DNA from: Chitinophaga oryziterrae
GTDB taxonomy: Bacteria > Bacteroidota > Bacteroidia > Chitinophagales > Chitinophagaceae
DNA length: 64,000 nt
Direction: 5' to 3'
Assembly: GCF_009758125.1 (NCBI RefSeq)
Contig: NZ_WRXO01000004.1
Coordinates: 186,001 to 250,000 of the forward strand
The notes below the pieces were generated by a model. That model saw only the letters and a program-made list of their open reading frames with translations, searched no databases and was not told where the DNA came from. The translations under genes were made by a program, and so were the position numbers. Below, one piece after another: positions 42,587 through 51,408 of this stretch. The first letter of the stretch is position 1. Each line of letters opens with the position of its first letter.

Positions 42587-43858
42587 ATGGAAATTAAACT
42601 TTTATATAGAATAAACGCATTGAGGCATTCTAATTTGATTAGGTCCTCTGCGATTTACACAATTATTAACTTTGTTAATAAGGCATTTCCTTTTTTTTTG
42701 CTGCCATTGTTTACGAGAGCCTTTACATTGAATGAATATGGCACATTTTCTATTTACAGAGCTACGATGAATATATGTATTCCTTTGGTTGGATTATCTT
42801 TATCAGAGGCTGTTATCAGGAGCTATTATGAGAAGGAAAGGATAGAGTTTGGTACTTATATATTCTCTATACTATTTGTTAATATTGGGACCATTGGATT
42901 ATTGGAGGTTTTTGTTTTGTTATCTGGCAATGCGTTATTTAGCATTATTGGATTATCCAGAGAAATGTTGTGCCTGGCATTATTGATCAGTTTTTTTACT
43001 TCGATAATTACGATTGAAAGAGGATTATATCGATGTGAAAGAAATAATGTTCTGTTTAGTATTGTTGTTGTTGGGCAATCATTAATTTATTTTGTAATTA
43101 TTTTTGTATTGTATTGGCAGCATAGATTGTACATCAGAGCTGCTGTTTATGCTGAAGTATTTGTCTATCTTTTGTTTGCCATTATTGGAGGATGGCAACT
43201 GGTAAAGAAGTATAGTATATCTTTCGAAGTTAAGAGACAATATATAAGAGATGCGTTTGTTTATTCATTTCCACTAGTCCTCAATAGTCTGCTGGCATAC
43301 GCTTTTGCTTTGTCCGACCGTTATATTATTAATTATCAGTTAGGAGAAGAATCTGTCGCAATTTACTCTGCAAGTTTTCAAATAGTTTCCATTCTTCAGA
43401 TTCTGGGAGTGTCATTTAATGCAGCATGGCTCCCCTGGGTATTTGAAAGTCTGAAAAACAAAATTGATTCCGGCAAGTTATTGAAAATTGGTCTTGGGGT
43501 AGCATTTTTATTTCTGCTTTTTGGAATCGTATTTTGGTCTGTTGTTAATAGGTTTCTTCCTTTTTTTGCCGGTGAGAAATATAAAGCAGGTATTTCGCTT
43601 TTAGGCTGGTTTGTAGGAGCCAATATTTTTCAGGCACTTTATTGTCTGGTTGCACCGATTTTACAATATTATAAAAGGAACTGGTATCTATTACTAGCCT
43701 CTGTTCCGGCCTTTTTATTTAGTGTAGTTTTAAATGTTAGTTTCCTTAAAAAGTACGGACTGGAATTTGCTGCAAAAATGAATTGTTTTTCATGGCTTAT
43801 AATTTTTGCTATATCATTTTTTTATTCATTAAATCGGATAAGATATGTTAATAAATAG
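42587..43858 (+). CDS. wzx: Wzx-type polysaccharide flippase
   Basis: 423 residues with about twelve hydrophobic segments. N-terminal SSAIYTIINFVNKAFPFFLLPLFTRAFTLNEYGTFSIYRA and SLSEAVIRSYYEKE are typical of Wzx/MATE-like exporters; YAFALSDRYIINYQLGEESVAIYSASFQI is a further family mark. Flips the lipid-linked repeat unit into the periplasm. Starts directly after the preceding stop codon and overlaps the acetyltransferase gene by 14 bases. Very AT-rich. Confidence 0.9.
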   Translation: MEIKLLYRINALRHSNLIRSSAIYTIINFVNKAFPFFLLPLFTRAFTLNEYGTFSIYRATMNICIPLVGLSLSEAVIRSYYEKERIEFGTYIFSILFVNIGTIGLLEVFVLLSGNALFSIIGLSREMLCLALLISFFTSIITIERGLYRCERNNVLFSIVVVGQSLIYFVIIFVLYWQHRLYIRAAVYAEVFVYLLFAIIGGWQLVKKYSISFEVKRQYIRDAFVYSFPLVLNSLLAYAFALSDRYIINYQLGEESVAIYSASFQIVSILQILGVSFNAAWLPWVFESLKNKIDSGKLLKIGLGVAFLFLLFGIVFWSVVNRFLPFFAGEKYKAGISLLGWFVGANIFQALYCLVAPILQYYKRNWYLLLASVPAFLFSVVLNVSFLKKYGLEFAAKMNCFSWLIIFAISFFYSLNRIRYVNK

Positions 43859-44366
43859 AATTCTGACAAAAATTAGAAAAATGTCTACTGGATTGATGAG
43901 CCATTTCTATGTTTACAATGTCAAACGAAAGGCTAAATCTTGTGGTAAAGGTCTGAAAGTTTGGAAATATTCGATACTGAATCATAATACTTATCTGTCA
44001 GATTATATAAACTTAAATGGCATGAGAATTTATGGATTTGGTAAGGTTGAAATAGGAAGTTATTTTCATGCCGGTGTTCACTGCATCATGATTTCAAGTA
44101 ATCATAATTATGAAGGAGAGGCGATTCCATATGATGAGACGAGCATAGAAAAACCAATTGTAATTGAGGACTGTGTATGGATTGGGTCAAAGGTGATAAT
44201 CCTGGGTGGGGTGAGAATTGGTGAAGGTGCGATTATACAAGCTGGTTCTGTTGTAGTGAATAATATTCCAAAATATGCCATTGCAGGTGGTAACCCCGCA
44301 AAGGTTTTTAAGTATAGGAACATTGAACATTATGAGAAACTTAAGAAGGAAAAGAAATTTGTTTAG
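43845..44366 (+). CDS. Hexapeptide-repeat acetyltransferase (WbbJ-type)
   Basis: 173 residues. Left-handed beta-helix acyltransferase: GFGKVEIGSYFHAGVHCIMISSNHNYEG with the catalytic His in the SNHN region, VIEDCVWIGSKVIILGGVRIGEGAIIQAGSVVVNNIPKYAIAGGNPAKVFKYR. O-acetylates a sugar of the repeat unit using acetyl-CoA in the cytoplasm. Starts within the end of wzx. The substrate sugar is unknown. Confidence 0.88.
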   Translation: MLINRILTKIRKMSTGLMSHFYVYNVKRKAKSCGKGLKVWKYSILNHNTYLSDYINLNGMRIYGFGKVEIGSYFHAGVHCIMISSNHNYEGEAIPYDETSIEKPIVIEDCVWIGSKVIILGGVRIGEGAIIQAGSVVVNNIPKYAIAGGNPAKVFKYRNIEHYEKLKKEKKFV

Positions 44367-44381
44367 CATTAAAAATGATAA

Positions 44382-45338
44382 ATGATGTTAATAAACAGAT
44401 TAATAGCAGGTAAGTTGTTTATGCTTCTATTGTCAATGCTGCCGCTTGTTTTGTTGGGGCAATCAAGGAACTATATTAGAGGACGGCATATTTTTGTTGC
44501 AATAGATGATGGTGGTATTGACGCGCAACATTTCCTAAAAGAGAATGAGGGCAATATTGGAGTTGTTAAAATGATTTATGGAACTGATATTTATCCTGAC
44601 AATCCTACAGCGGTTAATATAGGTGTTTTTAAAGCCGCAATAGTTAAAGCATTTCCTGGCGTTAACGATGACGGTATTGGCGTTTTGGACTGGGAAGGAA
44701 AAGCAGTATACATATTGGCAAATAGTGCGGAATCGGACCCTGATTATGTCAAAGTATTGAACGAATTTACAAAAGCAATACGCTTTGCAAAATCGATAAG
44801 ACCAAATGTTATGTGGGGATTTTTTGGAATTCCTTTTAGAAGACGGATATTTAAGAACGATGAAGCATGGGTCAATAGTAATGATAAAATAGCGCCACTA
44901 TTAAGAGAGACGGATGCTTTTTTTCCGGCCTTATATTCCAGCTATTCTATAGCTCCGGATATTGTGCAAAAAGGGAATTTAAAGAGAGGAGAGTCCATTT
45001 TTTCGAAAGATACCAGGGAAGCACTTCGCTTAGCGTTGGCATATAATAAGATTGTTCTACCATTTATATGGCATAGGTATGAAATAAATGATAAAGAATA
45101 TAGGGATAAGGTGATACCCAAAGTTCAATTTAGAAATATGGTTAATGATATTGTGAATGCGAGTTATTCGGGAAAGAAAGTTGATGGTATTGTTTGGTGG
45201 TCAAAAGATACGTATTTCTATTCTCATAAGAATGCAGTTGTATCAGGAGAGGCTCCGAACTTAAAAAGGTTTCAGATACATTATGATAGCTTGATAATTA
45301 ATTATGGGAATGAAATAAAGAAAATCGCTCATAAGTGA
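44382..45338 (+). CDS. Secreted GH56 (hyaluronidase)-like protein
   Basis: 318 residues. N-terminal signal peptide (about residues 10-26, ending LLGQS). GVLDWEGKAVYIL has Asp103-Trp-Glu105, the position of the catalytic DxE pair in hyaluronidases; AIRFAKSIRPNVMWGFFGIPF, NDKIAPLLRETDAFFPALYSSY and LPFIWHRYE follow the order of conserved blocks in GH56. Overall likeness is remote. It sits between the acetyltransferase and a GT4 gene inside the capsule operon, so its natural substrate may be the polymer made here. Membership in GH56 is a hypothesis. Confidence 0.5.
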   Translation: MMLINRLIAGKLFMLLLSMLPLVLLGQSRNYIRGRHIFVAIDDGGIDAQHFLKENEGNIGVVKMIYGTDIYPDNPTAVNIGVFKAAIVKAFPGVNDDGIGVLDWEGKAVYILANSAESDPDYVKVLNEFTKAIRFAKSIRPNVMWGFFGIPFRRRIFKNDEAWVNSNDKIAPLLRETDAFFPALYSSYSIAPDIVQKGNLKRGESIFSKDTREALRLALAYNKIVLPFIWHRYEINDKEYRDKVIPKVQFRNMVNDIVNASYSGKKVDGIVWWSKDTYFYSHKNAVVSGEAPNLKRFQIHYDSLIINYGNEIKKIAHK

Positions 45339-45343
45339 GAAAC

Positions 45344-45442
45344 ATGAAACGTGTATTAATTCTTACCAATTGTTTTTACCCGGACATCGAGGTGCTTACT
45401 TATAAATTGGATGTGATATGGAAAAAAAACAGCATGTGCTGA
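45344..45442 (+). pseudogene. N-terminal fossil of a GT4 glycosyltransferase
   Basis: ATG at 45344 opens a 32-codon frame beginning KRVLILTNCFYPDIEV, which parallels the start of the intact GT4 that follows (QHVLILTNHFLPGYKG). The frame ends in a TGA that overlaps the first codons of the real gene. It is too short to be functional and looks like the start of a related gene left by recombination. Confidence 0.55.
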
Positions 45443-46578
45443 TTCTTACTAATCATTTTTTACCCGGATATAAAGGAGGAGGGACGATACGTAGTGTAGC
45501 TGCAATGATTGAGCGACTTAATCAGTATTTTGATTTCTCAATTATTACAGCCGATAGAGATTTAGGTGAGAATAGGCCATATCCTTCTGTAATTATAGAT
45601 AGCTGGATTGAAAGTATGAATTATAACATAATTTATTTATCACCAGCGTATCTCAGGATTCGCCGATTAATGAGATTGATCAAAACATTTAATAATTATG
45701 ACACTGTTCATTTGAATAGTTTTTTTAATTATAAATTCAGCATTCTTATTATCTTATTAAAAAGAATAGGTGTTTTTCAAAAAAAAATAATCGTATGCCC
45801 GCATGGTGAATTTAATGAAGGCGCTCTGGCCATGAAATCGGTTAAGAAAAAGATATTTATCGGCATGATGAAATATTCCGGAGTTTATCGAAACGTGAAA
45901 TGGCATGCCACTACTGATATTGAAGCGAAGAGTATTAAAAGGATTTTTGGAATAAATGCTGATGTTTCAATTGCGGAAGTATTAATGAATAAAAAACCTT
46001 TAATGAGTTTTCCGATTGTAAAAATTAAGAGAGAGCTGAAGCTGATTTTTATGTCTCGCATTTCTCCATTAAAGAATCTTGATTTCCTGCTTGAAATGTT
46101 GTTGAATTTGGATTTGGAACCGAATGATAAATTGACATTAGATATTTACGGGCCTCCGGAAGACAAAAATCTGTTAGTAAGATGTAAGTTAATTATTACT
46201 GAACTAAATAGAAAAAATGGATTTTGTGTGACTTACAAAGGTGATTTGCAATATGAAAAAGTACACGAAACGATAACAAAATATCATTTCTTTATTCTTC
46301 CATCAAAAGGTGAAAATTTTGGTTATGCCATTGCAGAGTCTTTAATGGTAGGATGCCCTGTGATCATATCGGATAAAACTCCATGGAGAGACCTTGCAAA
46401 AGAAGAAATTGGTTGGGACCTGGAACTGGAAGGAAGTATTTTTAGAGAATGTATTCTATATTGTCTGGAAATGGAAGATGAGCATTATCAGAATATGAGA
46501 CGTAAAGCACAGGACTATGCAGAAAAGAAAGGTGGAAATAATGAAATCATTGAACGATACATTGAATTATTTTTTTGA
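45418..46578 (+). CDS. GT4 family glycosyltransferase
   Basis: 386 residues. GT-B fold: acceptor domain start HVLILTNHFLPGYKGGGTIRS; donor domain MSRISPLKNLDFLLEML, and FILPSKGENFGYAIAESLMVGCPVIISDKTPW, with ExFGxAIAE-like signature of retaining GT4 enzymes. Cytoplasmic, adds one sugar to the lipid-linked repeat. Donor not predictable. Very AT-rich like the wzy-wzx block. Confidence 0.9.
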   Translation: MEKKQHVLILTNHFLPGYKGGGTIRSVAAMIERLNQYFDFSIITADRDLGENRPYPSVIIDSWIESMNYNIIYLSPAYLRIRRLMRLIKTFNNYDTVHLNSFFNYKFSILIILLKRIGVFQKKIIVCPHGEFNEGALAMKSVKKKIFIGMMKYSGVYRNVKWHATTDIEAKSIKRIFGINADVSIAEVLMNKKPLMSFPIVKIKRELKLIFMSRISPLKNLDFLLEMLLNLDLEPNDKLTLDIYGPPEDKNLLVRCKLIITELNRKNGFCVTYKGDLQYEKVHETITKYHFFILPSKGENFGYAIAESLMVGCPVIISDKTPWRDLAKEEIGWDLELEGSIFRECILYCLEMEDEHYQNMRRKAQDYAEKKGGNNEIIERYIELFF

Positions 46579-46659
46579 GTTAAGCTTAATAAACGACAGG
46601 TAGATTATCACCATAGAAATCCACAAATAAATTTGATCGAATTATAAGCCCCGTCAATT

Positions 46660-47682
46660 ATGTTTACAAATAAGACACTTTTAATAACTGGAGGAACAGG
46701 TTCTTTTGGGAACGCTGTTTTAAAACGGTTCCTGCATACTGATATTAAACAAATAAGAATATTCAGCCGTGATGAGAAAAAGCAGGATGATATGCGTAAT
46801 CTTTTGCGTAGCAATAAGGTGAAATTTTACATGGGAGATGTACGGGATTTCAGAAGTATTGATAACGTGATGGAGGGTGTTGACTATGTTTTCCATGCCG
46901 CTGCTTTAAAGCAGGTGCCTTCCTGTGAATTTTATCCAATGGAGGCAGTGCGAACGAATGTTCTGGGAACGGAAAATGTGTTAGAGGCTGCTATAAAGCA
47001 TAATGTTGAAAAAATAATTTGTCTAGGTACAGATAAGGCCGTTTATCCTATCAATGCAATGGGTATTTCGAAGGCAATGATGGAAAAGGTCGCTATTTCA
47101 AAAGCACGCCTGCGTTCCAATCCTTTGATCACCTGCACCCGGTATGGCAATGTAATGGCCAGCCGTGGATCGGTTATTCCTTTGTTCATTTCACAGATTA
47201 AAGCAGGCAATCCCCTGACTATCACTGATCCTGAAATGACACGCTTTATGATGTCGCTGGACAATGCAGTAGAGCTTGTATTGTTTGCTTATAAGAACGC
47301 GAATCCAGGTGATATCTTTGTACAGAAATCACCAGCATCTACTATTAAACAATTGGCTGAGGTCCTGATGGATATTTTTGATGCGAAGAGCGAGCTGCAA
47401 ATTATTGGTACCCGGCATGGTGAGAAATTGTACGAAACTTTATTAACCAGAGAAGAATTTGGTAAGGCGGAGGATCTTGGTGATTATTACCGCATTGCTG
47501 CGGATGATCGTGATCTTAATTATGCTAAGTATTTTTCAGAAGGAAATAATAGAATTGCAGAAGCGCAGGATTACCATTCTCATAATACGTATAGGTTAAG
47601 TAATGATGAACTAAAAGAGTTATTGCTTAATCTGGATTACGTAAAAGAACAATTAAAGAATAATCTGTATTCAATTAGCTGA
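46660..47682 (+). CDS. fnlA: UDP-GlcNAc 4,6-dehydratase/5-epimerase (FnlA/CapE)
   Basis: 340 residues. SDR with TGGTGSFGNAVLKRF, SRDEKKQDDMR, LGTDKAVYPINAMGISKAMMEK (Met-Lys variant of the catalytic motif) and RYGNVMASRGSVIP, diagnostic of CapE/FnlA. First enzyme of the UDP-N-acetyl-L-fucosamine pathway, dehydrating and epimerising UDP-GlcNAc. Followed by the fnlB and fnlC genes in pathway order. Confidence 0.92.
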   Translation: MFTNKTLLITGGTGSFGNAVLKRFLHTDIKQIRIFSRDEKKQDDMRNLLRSNKVKFYMGDVRDFRSIDNVMEGVDYVFHAAALKQVPSCEFYPMEAVRTNVLGTENVLEAAIKHNVEKIICLGTDKAVYPINAMGISKAMMEKVAISKARLRSNPLITCTRYGNVMASRGSVIPLFISQIKAGNPLTITDPEMTRFMMSLDNAVELVLFAYKNANPGDIFVQKSPASTIKQLAEVLMDIFDAKSELQIIGTRHGEKLYETLLTREEFGKAEDLGDYYRIAADDRDLNYAKYFSEGNNRIAEAQDYHSHNTYRLSNDELKELLLNLDYVKEQLKNNLYSIS

Positions 47683-47738
47683 TTTGATTGCATATAGTCT
47701 TTTATTTCGCTCCTTTGGCTGGTCTTGAACTATATATA

Positions 47739-48869
47739 ATGAAAAGAATTGGAATCACGGGACAAAACGGTTTTGTTGGAACTCACCTGTTTAATAAGGT
47801 AAGCCTGTTAAAAGAGGAATATTTGCTTATTCCTTTCAGTAGATCTTATTTTGATTCGGAAACCGCTTTAGCAGACTGGGTAAAGGAATGTGATGTGATT
47901 GTGCATCTGGCTGCTGTGAACCGTGATCCGGATCCACAGGTGCTTTATGATACGAATCTGGCGCTTATACAAAAGCTGTTGAAAGCCCTTAATATGGCTG
48001 GTAATAGCCCGCATGTTATTTTTTCTTCTTCTACCCAGGAAGAAAGGGATAATCTATATGGCAGATCCAAAAAGACGGGTAGAGGGCTTTTGGAGGAATG
48101 GGCTGGTAATAACCAGGCAAGTTTCACAGGGATGGTGATACCTAACGTATTTGGTCCGTTCGGGAAGCCCTTTTATAACTCTGTAATTGCTACTTTTTGT
48201 CATCAGCTATGTAATGGGTTGAGTCCTAAAATAGATCAGGATGGGTTTTTGAAGTTGATCTATGTTGATGAATTAGCTGAAGAGATTATTAACGTTATTC
48301 GAAATGTTAATAATGATGCTGCTTATGAAGTAAGGTCCACCAGTGAAAGTTACGTTTCAGAAATCCTTTTGAGGCTAATGCAGTTTAAAAGATTGTATCT
48401 GGAGCAGGGTATTTTCCCTGAATTGCCTGATAAATTCAGTATTAACTTATTTAATACATTTAGAAGTTATATTGATCATCGGACTTATTTCCCGTTTAAA
48501 TTAAAGCAACACGCTGATAATAGAGGTGTATTTGTAGAAATGATCAAACTGGAAGTAGGAGGACAGGTATCTTTTTCTACTACCCATTCAGGGATAACCA
48601 GGGGGAATCATTTTCATACCAGGAAAATAGAACGGTTCCTTGTAATAAAAGGAAAAGCAGTGATTCAGTTGAGAAGGTATAATACAAAGGAAGTCTTAAA
48701 TTTTGAATTGGATGGGAATGAACCGTCTTATGTAGATATGCCTGTTTGGTATACGCATAATATTAAAAATATTGGAGAGGAGGAGTTGTATACAATATTC
48801 TGGATCAATGAATTTTTTGATCCAGAAGACCCGGATACTTATTTTGAAACAGTTCAAAATGGATTTTAA
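47739..48869 (+). CDS. fnlB: NAD-dependent reductase/epimerase with cupin domain (FnlB/CapF)
   Basis: 376 residues from the ATG at 47739, which gives the standard MKRIGITGQNGFVGTHL start; the upstream extension is not conserved-looking. Residues 1-250 SDR reductase; residues about 260-376 a cupin (HFHTRKIERFLVIKGKAVIQLRRY) with metal-binding His residues. CapF epimerises C3 in the cupin and reduces C4 in the SDR part. 56 bases after fnlA, 11 before fnlC. Confidence 0.92.
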   Translation: MKRIGITGQNGFVGTHLFNKVSLLKEEYLLIPFSRSYFDSETALADWVKECDVIVHLAAVNRDPDPQVLYDTNLALIQKLLKALNMAGNSPHVIFSSSTQEERDNLYGRSKKTGRGLLEEWAGNNQASFTGMVIPNVFGPFGKPFYNSVIATFCHQLCNGLSPKIDQDGFLKLIYVDELAEEIINVIRNVNNDAAYEVRSTSESYVSEILLRLMQFKRLYLEQGIFPELPDKFSINLFNTFRSYIDHRTYFPFKLKQHADNRGVFVEMIKLEVGGQVSFSTTHSGITRGNHFHTRKIERFLVIKGKAVIQLRRYNTKEVLNFELDGNEPSYVDMPVWYTHNIKNIGEEELYTIFWINEFFDPEDPDTYFETVQNGF

Positions 48870-48880
48870 CGATACTATTT

Positions 48881-50029
48881 ATGAGTATGGCAAGTAAGAG
48901 ATTAAAGGTATTGACAGTAGTAGGCACCAGACCTGAAATTATACGCCTGTCAAGGGTACTGGCAAAATTGGATGAATCTGAGGCGATAGAGCATATTTTG
49001 GTGCATACCGGTCAAAACTATGATTATGAACTAAACCAGATATTTTTTGAGGATCTGGGGCTGCGTAAGCCGGACTATTTCCTGGAAGCGGCTGGGAAAA
49101 CTGCTACGGAAACGATTGGTCAGATTCTGATTAAAATTGATCCATTACTGGAAGTTGAAAAGCCAGATGCATTTCTGGTACTGGGAGATACCAATAGTTG
49201 TCTTTGTGCTATACCTGCTAAGAAAAGAAAGATACCTATTTTCCATATGGAGGCAGGTAATCGTTGTTTTGATCAAAGAGTACCAGAAGAAACAAACCGG
49301 AAAATTGTGGATCATATCAGTGATATTAATCTGACCTATTCCGATATAGCAAGGGAATATCTGTTGCGGGAAGGATTATCACCTGATCGTATTATAAAAA
49401 CAGGTAGCCCCATGTATGAGGTGCTACATCATTACTTGCCTAAAGTAAAAGTATCAGGTATTCTTAAGGAGCTACAGTTGGAAGCACAACAATATTTTGT
49501 GGTATCTGCACACCGGGAGGAAAATATTAATTCGGAGAAGAATTTTGAACAGCTTGTAATATCGCTTAACAAAATAGTTGAAGTATTCGGGTTACCTGTA
49601 ATAGTGAGTACTCATCCCCGGACGCGCAAAATGATAGAGGAAAAGAGAGTCACATTTGACCCTCTGATAAAGCTAATGAAGCCATATGGCCTGAGCGACT
49701 ACATCGCTCTTCAAATGCAGGCTAAAGCGGTGTTGTCAGATAGTGGTACTATTTCTGAAGAGTCCTCTATCCTTAATTTTCCTGCACTTAACATTCGTGA
49801 GGCGCATGAAAGGCCGGAAGCAATGGAAGAAGCGGCTGTAATGATGGTAGGATTAAACCCGGAAAGAATACTACAGGGGTTGCAGCAATTGAAATACCAA
49901 CATCGCGAACCAAGAAATTTCAGGGAAGTAAGTGATTATTCTATGCCCAATGTATCGGATAAAGTAGTGCGTATCATTATTTCATATGCTGATTATATTA
50001 AGAGGGTAGTGTGGGGGGAGTCGTTATAA
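48881..50029 (+). CDS. fnlC: UDP-sugar 2-epimerase (FnlC/CapG, non-hydrolysing)
   Basis: 382 residues. WecB-like fold: VVGTRPEIIRLSRVLAKL, HTGQNYDYELNQIFFEDLGLRKPD, HMEAGNRCFDQRVPEETNRKIVDHISDIN, SAHREENI, SDSGTISEESS. Completes UDP-L-FucNAc by C2 epimerisation. A degraded second copy lies at 54644-54879. Ends the fnl trio; a 256-base AT-rich gap follows. Confidence 0.92.
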   Translation: MSMASKRLKVLTVVGTRPEIIRLSRVLAKLDESEAIEHILVHTGQNYDYELNQIFFEDLGLRKPDYFLEAAGKTATETIGQILIKIDPLLEVEKPDAFLVLGDTNSCLCAIPAKKRKIPIFHMEAGNRCFDQRVPEETNRKIVDHISDINLTYSDIAREYLLREGLSPDRIIKTGSPMYEVLHHYLPKVKVSGILKELQLEAQQYFVVSAHREENINSEKNFEQLVISLNKIVEVFGLPVIVSTHPRTRKMIEEKRVTFDPLIKLMKPYGLSDYIALQMQAKAVLSDSGTISEESSILNFPALNIREAHERPEAMEEAAVMMVGLNPERILQGLQQLKYQHREPRNFREVSDYSMPNVSDKVVRIIISYADYIKRVVWGESL

Positions 50030-50285
50030 GGTGAGCTTTATCTGCATAACAAATTTTCAGATTACTCTCAAAAGATTATAAATGGGAAAATAAGTTGATA
50101 AAGAATGAAGCATTTTTTGATTCTAAAGACTAGGTCGTTTACTATACTATATACGAAGACGTAATCTTATATTATAATTTATGTTCATTTTAAATACAGG
50201 AGTAGAACTTTTAATTTTTATTATTGTTATTAAGATAAATATGGGCACATTTTTTAATAAAAATTAATAACTAAAACGGATTAAA

Positions 50286-51062
50286 ATGAAATATTTTGTC
50301 AAGGAAATCCAATATCTGATTAATGAAGCACTAGTATCTTACATAGATAAAAATGATGCTTCTGTTTATGGTGAACTCCGCAAAACTGGTTTTGTTATCA
50401 TACCAGATTTTATTAAACCCACTGAATGCGAGATATTACTTAATTGTATGGAAGAACATATGCAGAAGAGTTATGCCTGGCATGACCCTGAGGGGAGTGA
50501 TTCCCGTGTATCAGAAATTGAGACAGTAAGTGCTGAGTTCAGAGATGTTTTTGATAAACCCTGGTTAGCAAATATTTACAAGAAGTATATTAGTCAATTC
50601 TCCTGTCATCATTTCATTATGGCTAATAAGGTAAGTTACACTGATAAAAATCGGGGTAGTGGTGGTGGCTGGCATCGTGATACCGTTACCAGGAGACAGT
50701 TGAAATTTTTGATGTACCTTAATGATGTTGATGAGAATACTGGATGTTTTCAATATATACCTGCCACACATACACCATTTGAAAAATGGAAGACTAATCG
50801 TCTAATGAACGTTGGACTAGATGCCTCTCGTTATAAAGATGAGAATATTGAAAAATTGTTAGCTAGCAATAATTATAGGGTTAAGAATATAACGGGAAAG
50901 GCAGGGACATTAATAATTGTTGATTCAAGCGGTATTCATAGAGGTCGCCCCATAAAGGAAGGAAATATTCGCTATGCAGCTACTCAATATATGTCAGAAG
51001 ATAAATTCCGATCTATTGTGAAAGAAGCACTAGGAGTGGTTAAATTAGAGAATAACCAGTAG
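50286..51062 (+). CDS. Phytanoyl-CoA dioxygenase family (Fe/2OG) protein
   Basis: 258 residues. Double-stranded beta-helix oxygenase with His130 and Asp132 in WHRDT, distal His218 in GIHRGRP followed by Arg that binds 2-oxoglutarate. Bacterial members hydroxylate small molecules or carbohydrate-linked groups. In a sugar locus it might modify a glycan or acyl group, which is speculative. Ends before two strong hairpins. Confidence 0.88.
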   Translation: MKYFVKEIQYLINEALVSYIDKNDASVYGELRKTGFVIIPDFIKPTECEILLNCMEEHMQKSYAWHDPEGSDSRVSEIETVSAEFRDVFDKPWLANIYKKYISQFSCHHFIMANKVSYTDKNRGSGGGWHRDTVTRRQLKFLMYLNDVDENTGCFQYIPATHTPFEKWKTNRLMNVGLDASRYKDENIEKLLASNNYRVKNITGKAGTLIIVDSSGIHRGRPIKEGNIRYAATQYMSEDKFRSIVKEALGVVKLENNQ

Positions 51063-51102
51063 CGGGGCGAATGAAATTCCAGATTATTTATGTTAGATCT
51101 TT

Positions 51103-51136
51103 GGCCTTGTATAACATTTAAATGTTATGCAAGGCC
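51103..51136 (+). terminator. Long hairpin after the dioxygenase gene
   Basis: GGCCTTGTATAACATT (51103-51118) and AATGTTATGCAAGGCC (51121-51136) pair along 16 positions with one G-T, nearly without a loop. It is the likely end of the upstream transcript, though no T run follows. Confidence 0.65.
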
Positions 51137-51153
51137 GAGCAATAAAGGTGATT

Positions 51154-51190
51154 ACTAATTTATAAAATATTTATTATTTTATAAATTAGT
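51154..51190. repeat. Perfect 16-base AT-rich inverted repeat
   Basis: ACTAATTTATAAAATA (51154-51169) and TATTTTATAAATTAGT (51175-51190) are perfect complements with a 5-base loop, 17 bases after the previous hairpin. It could be a second terminator, a cruciform or a binding site. Confidence 0.7.
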
Positions 51191-51408
51191 ATATTTTATA
51201 TATATTTGTATTGAGAGTATGCTATCATATATTTATAGATAAGTCAATAGTCATTTTCCAACTATTCTTGAAATCATAAGCCTTTATCCTATGAAAATTT
51301 AGTGATTTTCTATTCCGTAGATTTTATTTATACTATAGACAATTTAATGCGCTATTAAGAGAATTATCCTCTTATTAACATCCTATGAATTTTTGATGCG
51401 CTATACCT

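Larger units (their letters stand above)
51063..51408. other. Gap with two long hairpins
   Basis: 346 bases without a gene. It holds the terminator-like hairpin at 51103-51136, the perfect AT-rich hairpin at 51154-51190, and AT-rich sequence leading to the T9SS protein gene, which therefore probably has its own promoter. Confidence 0.6.
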
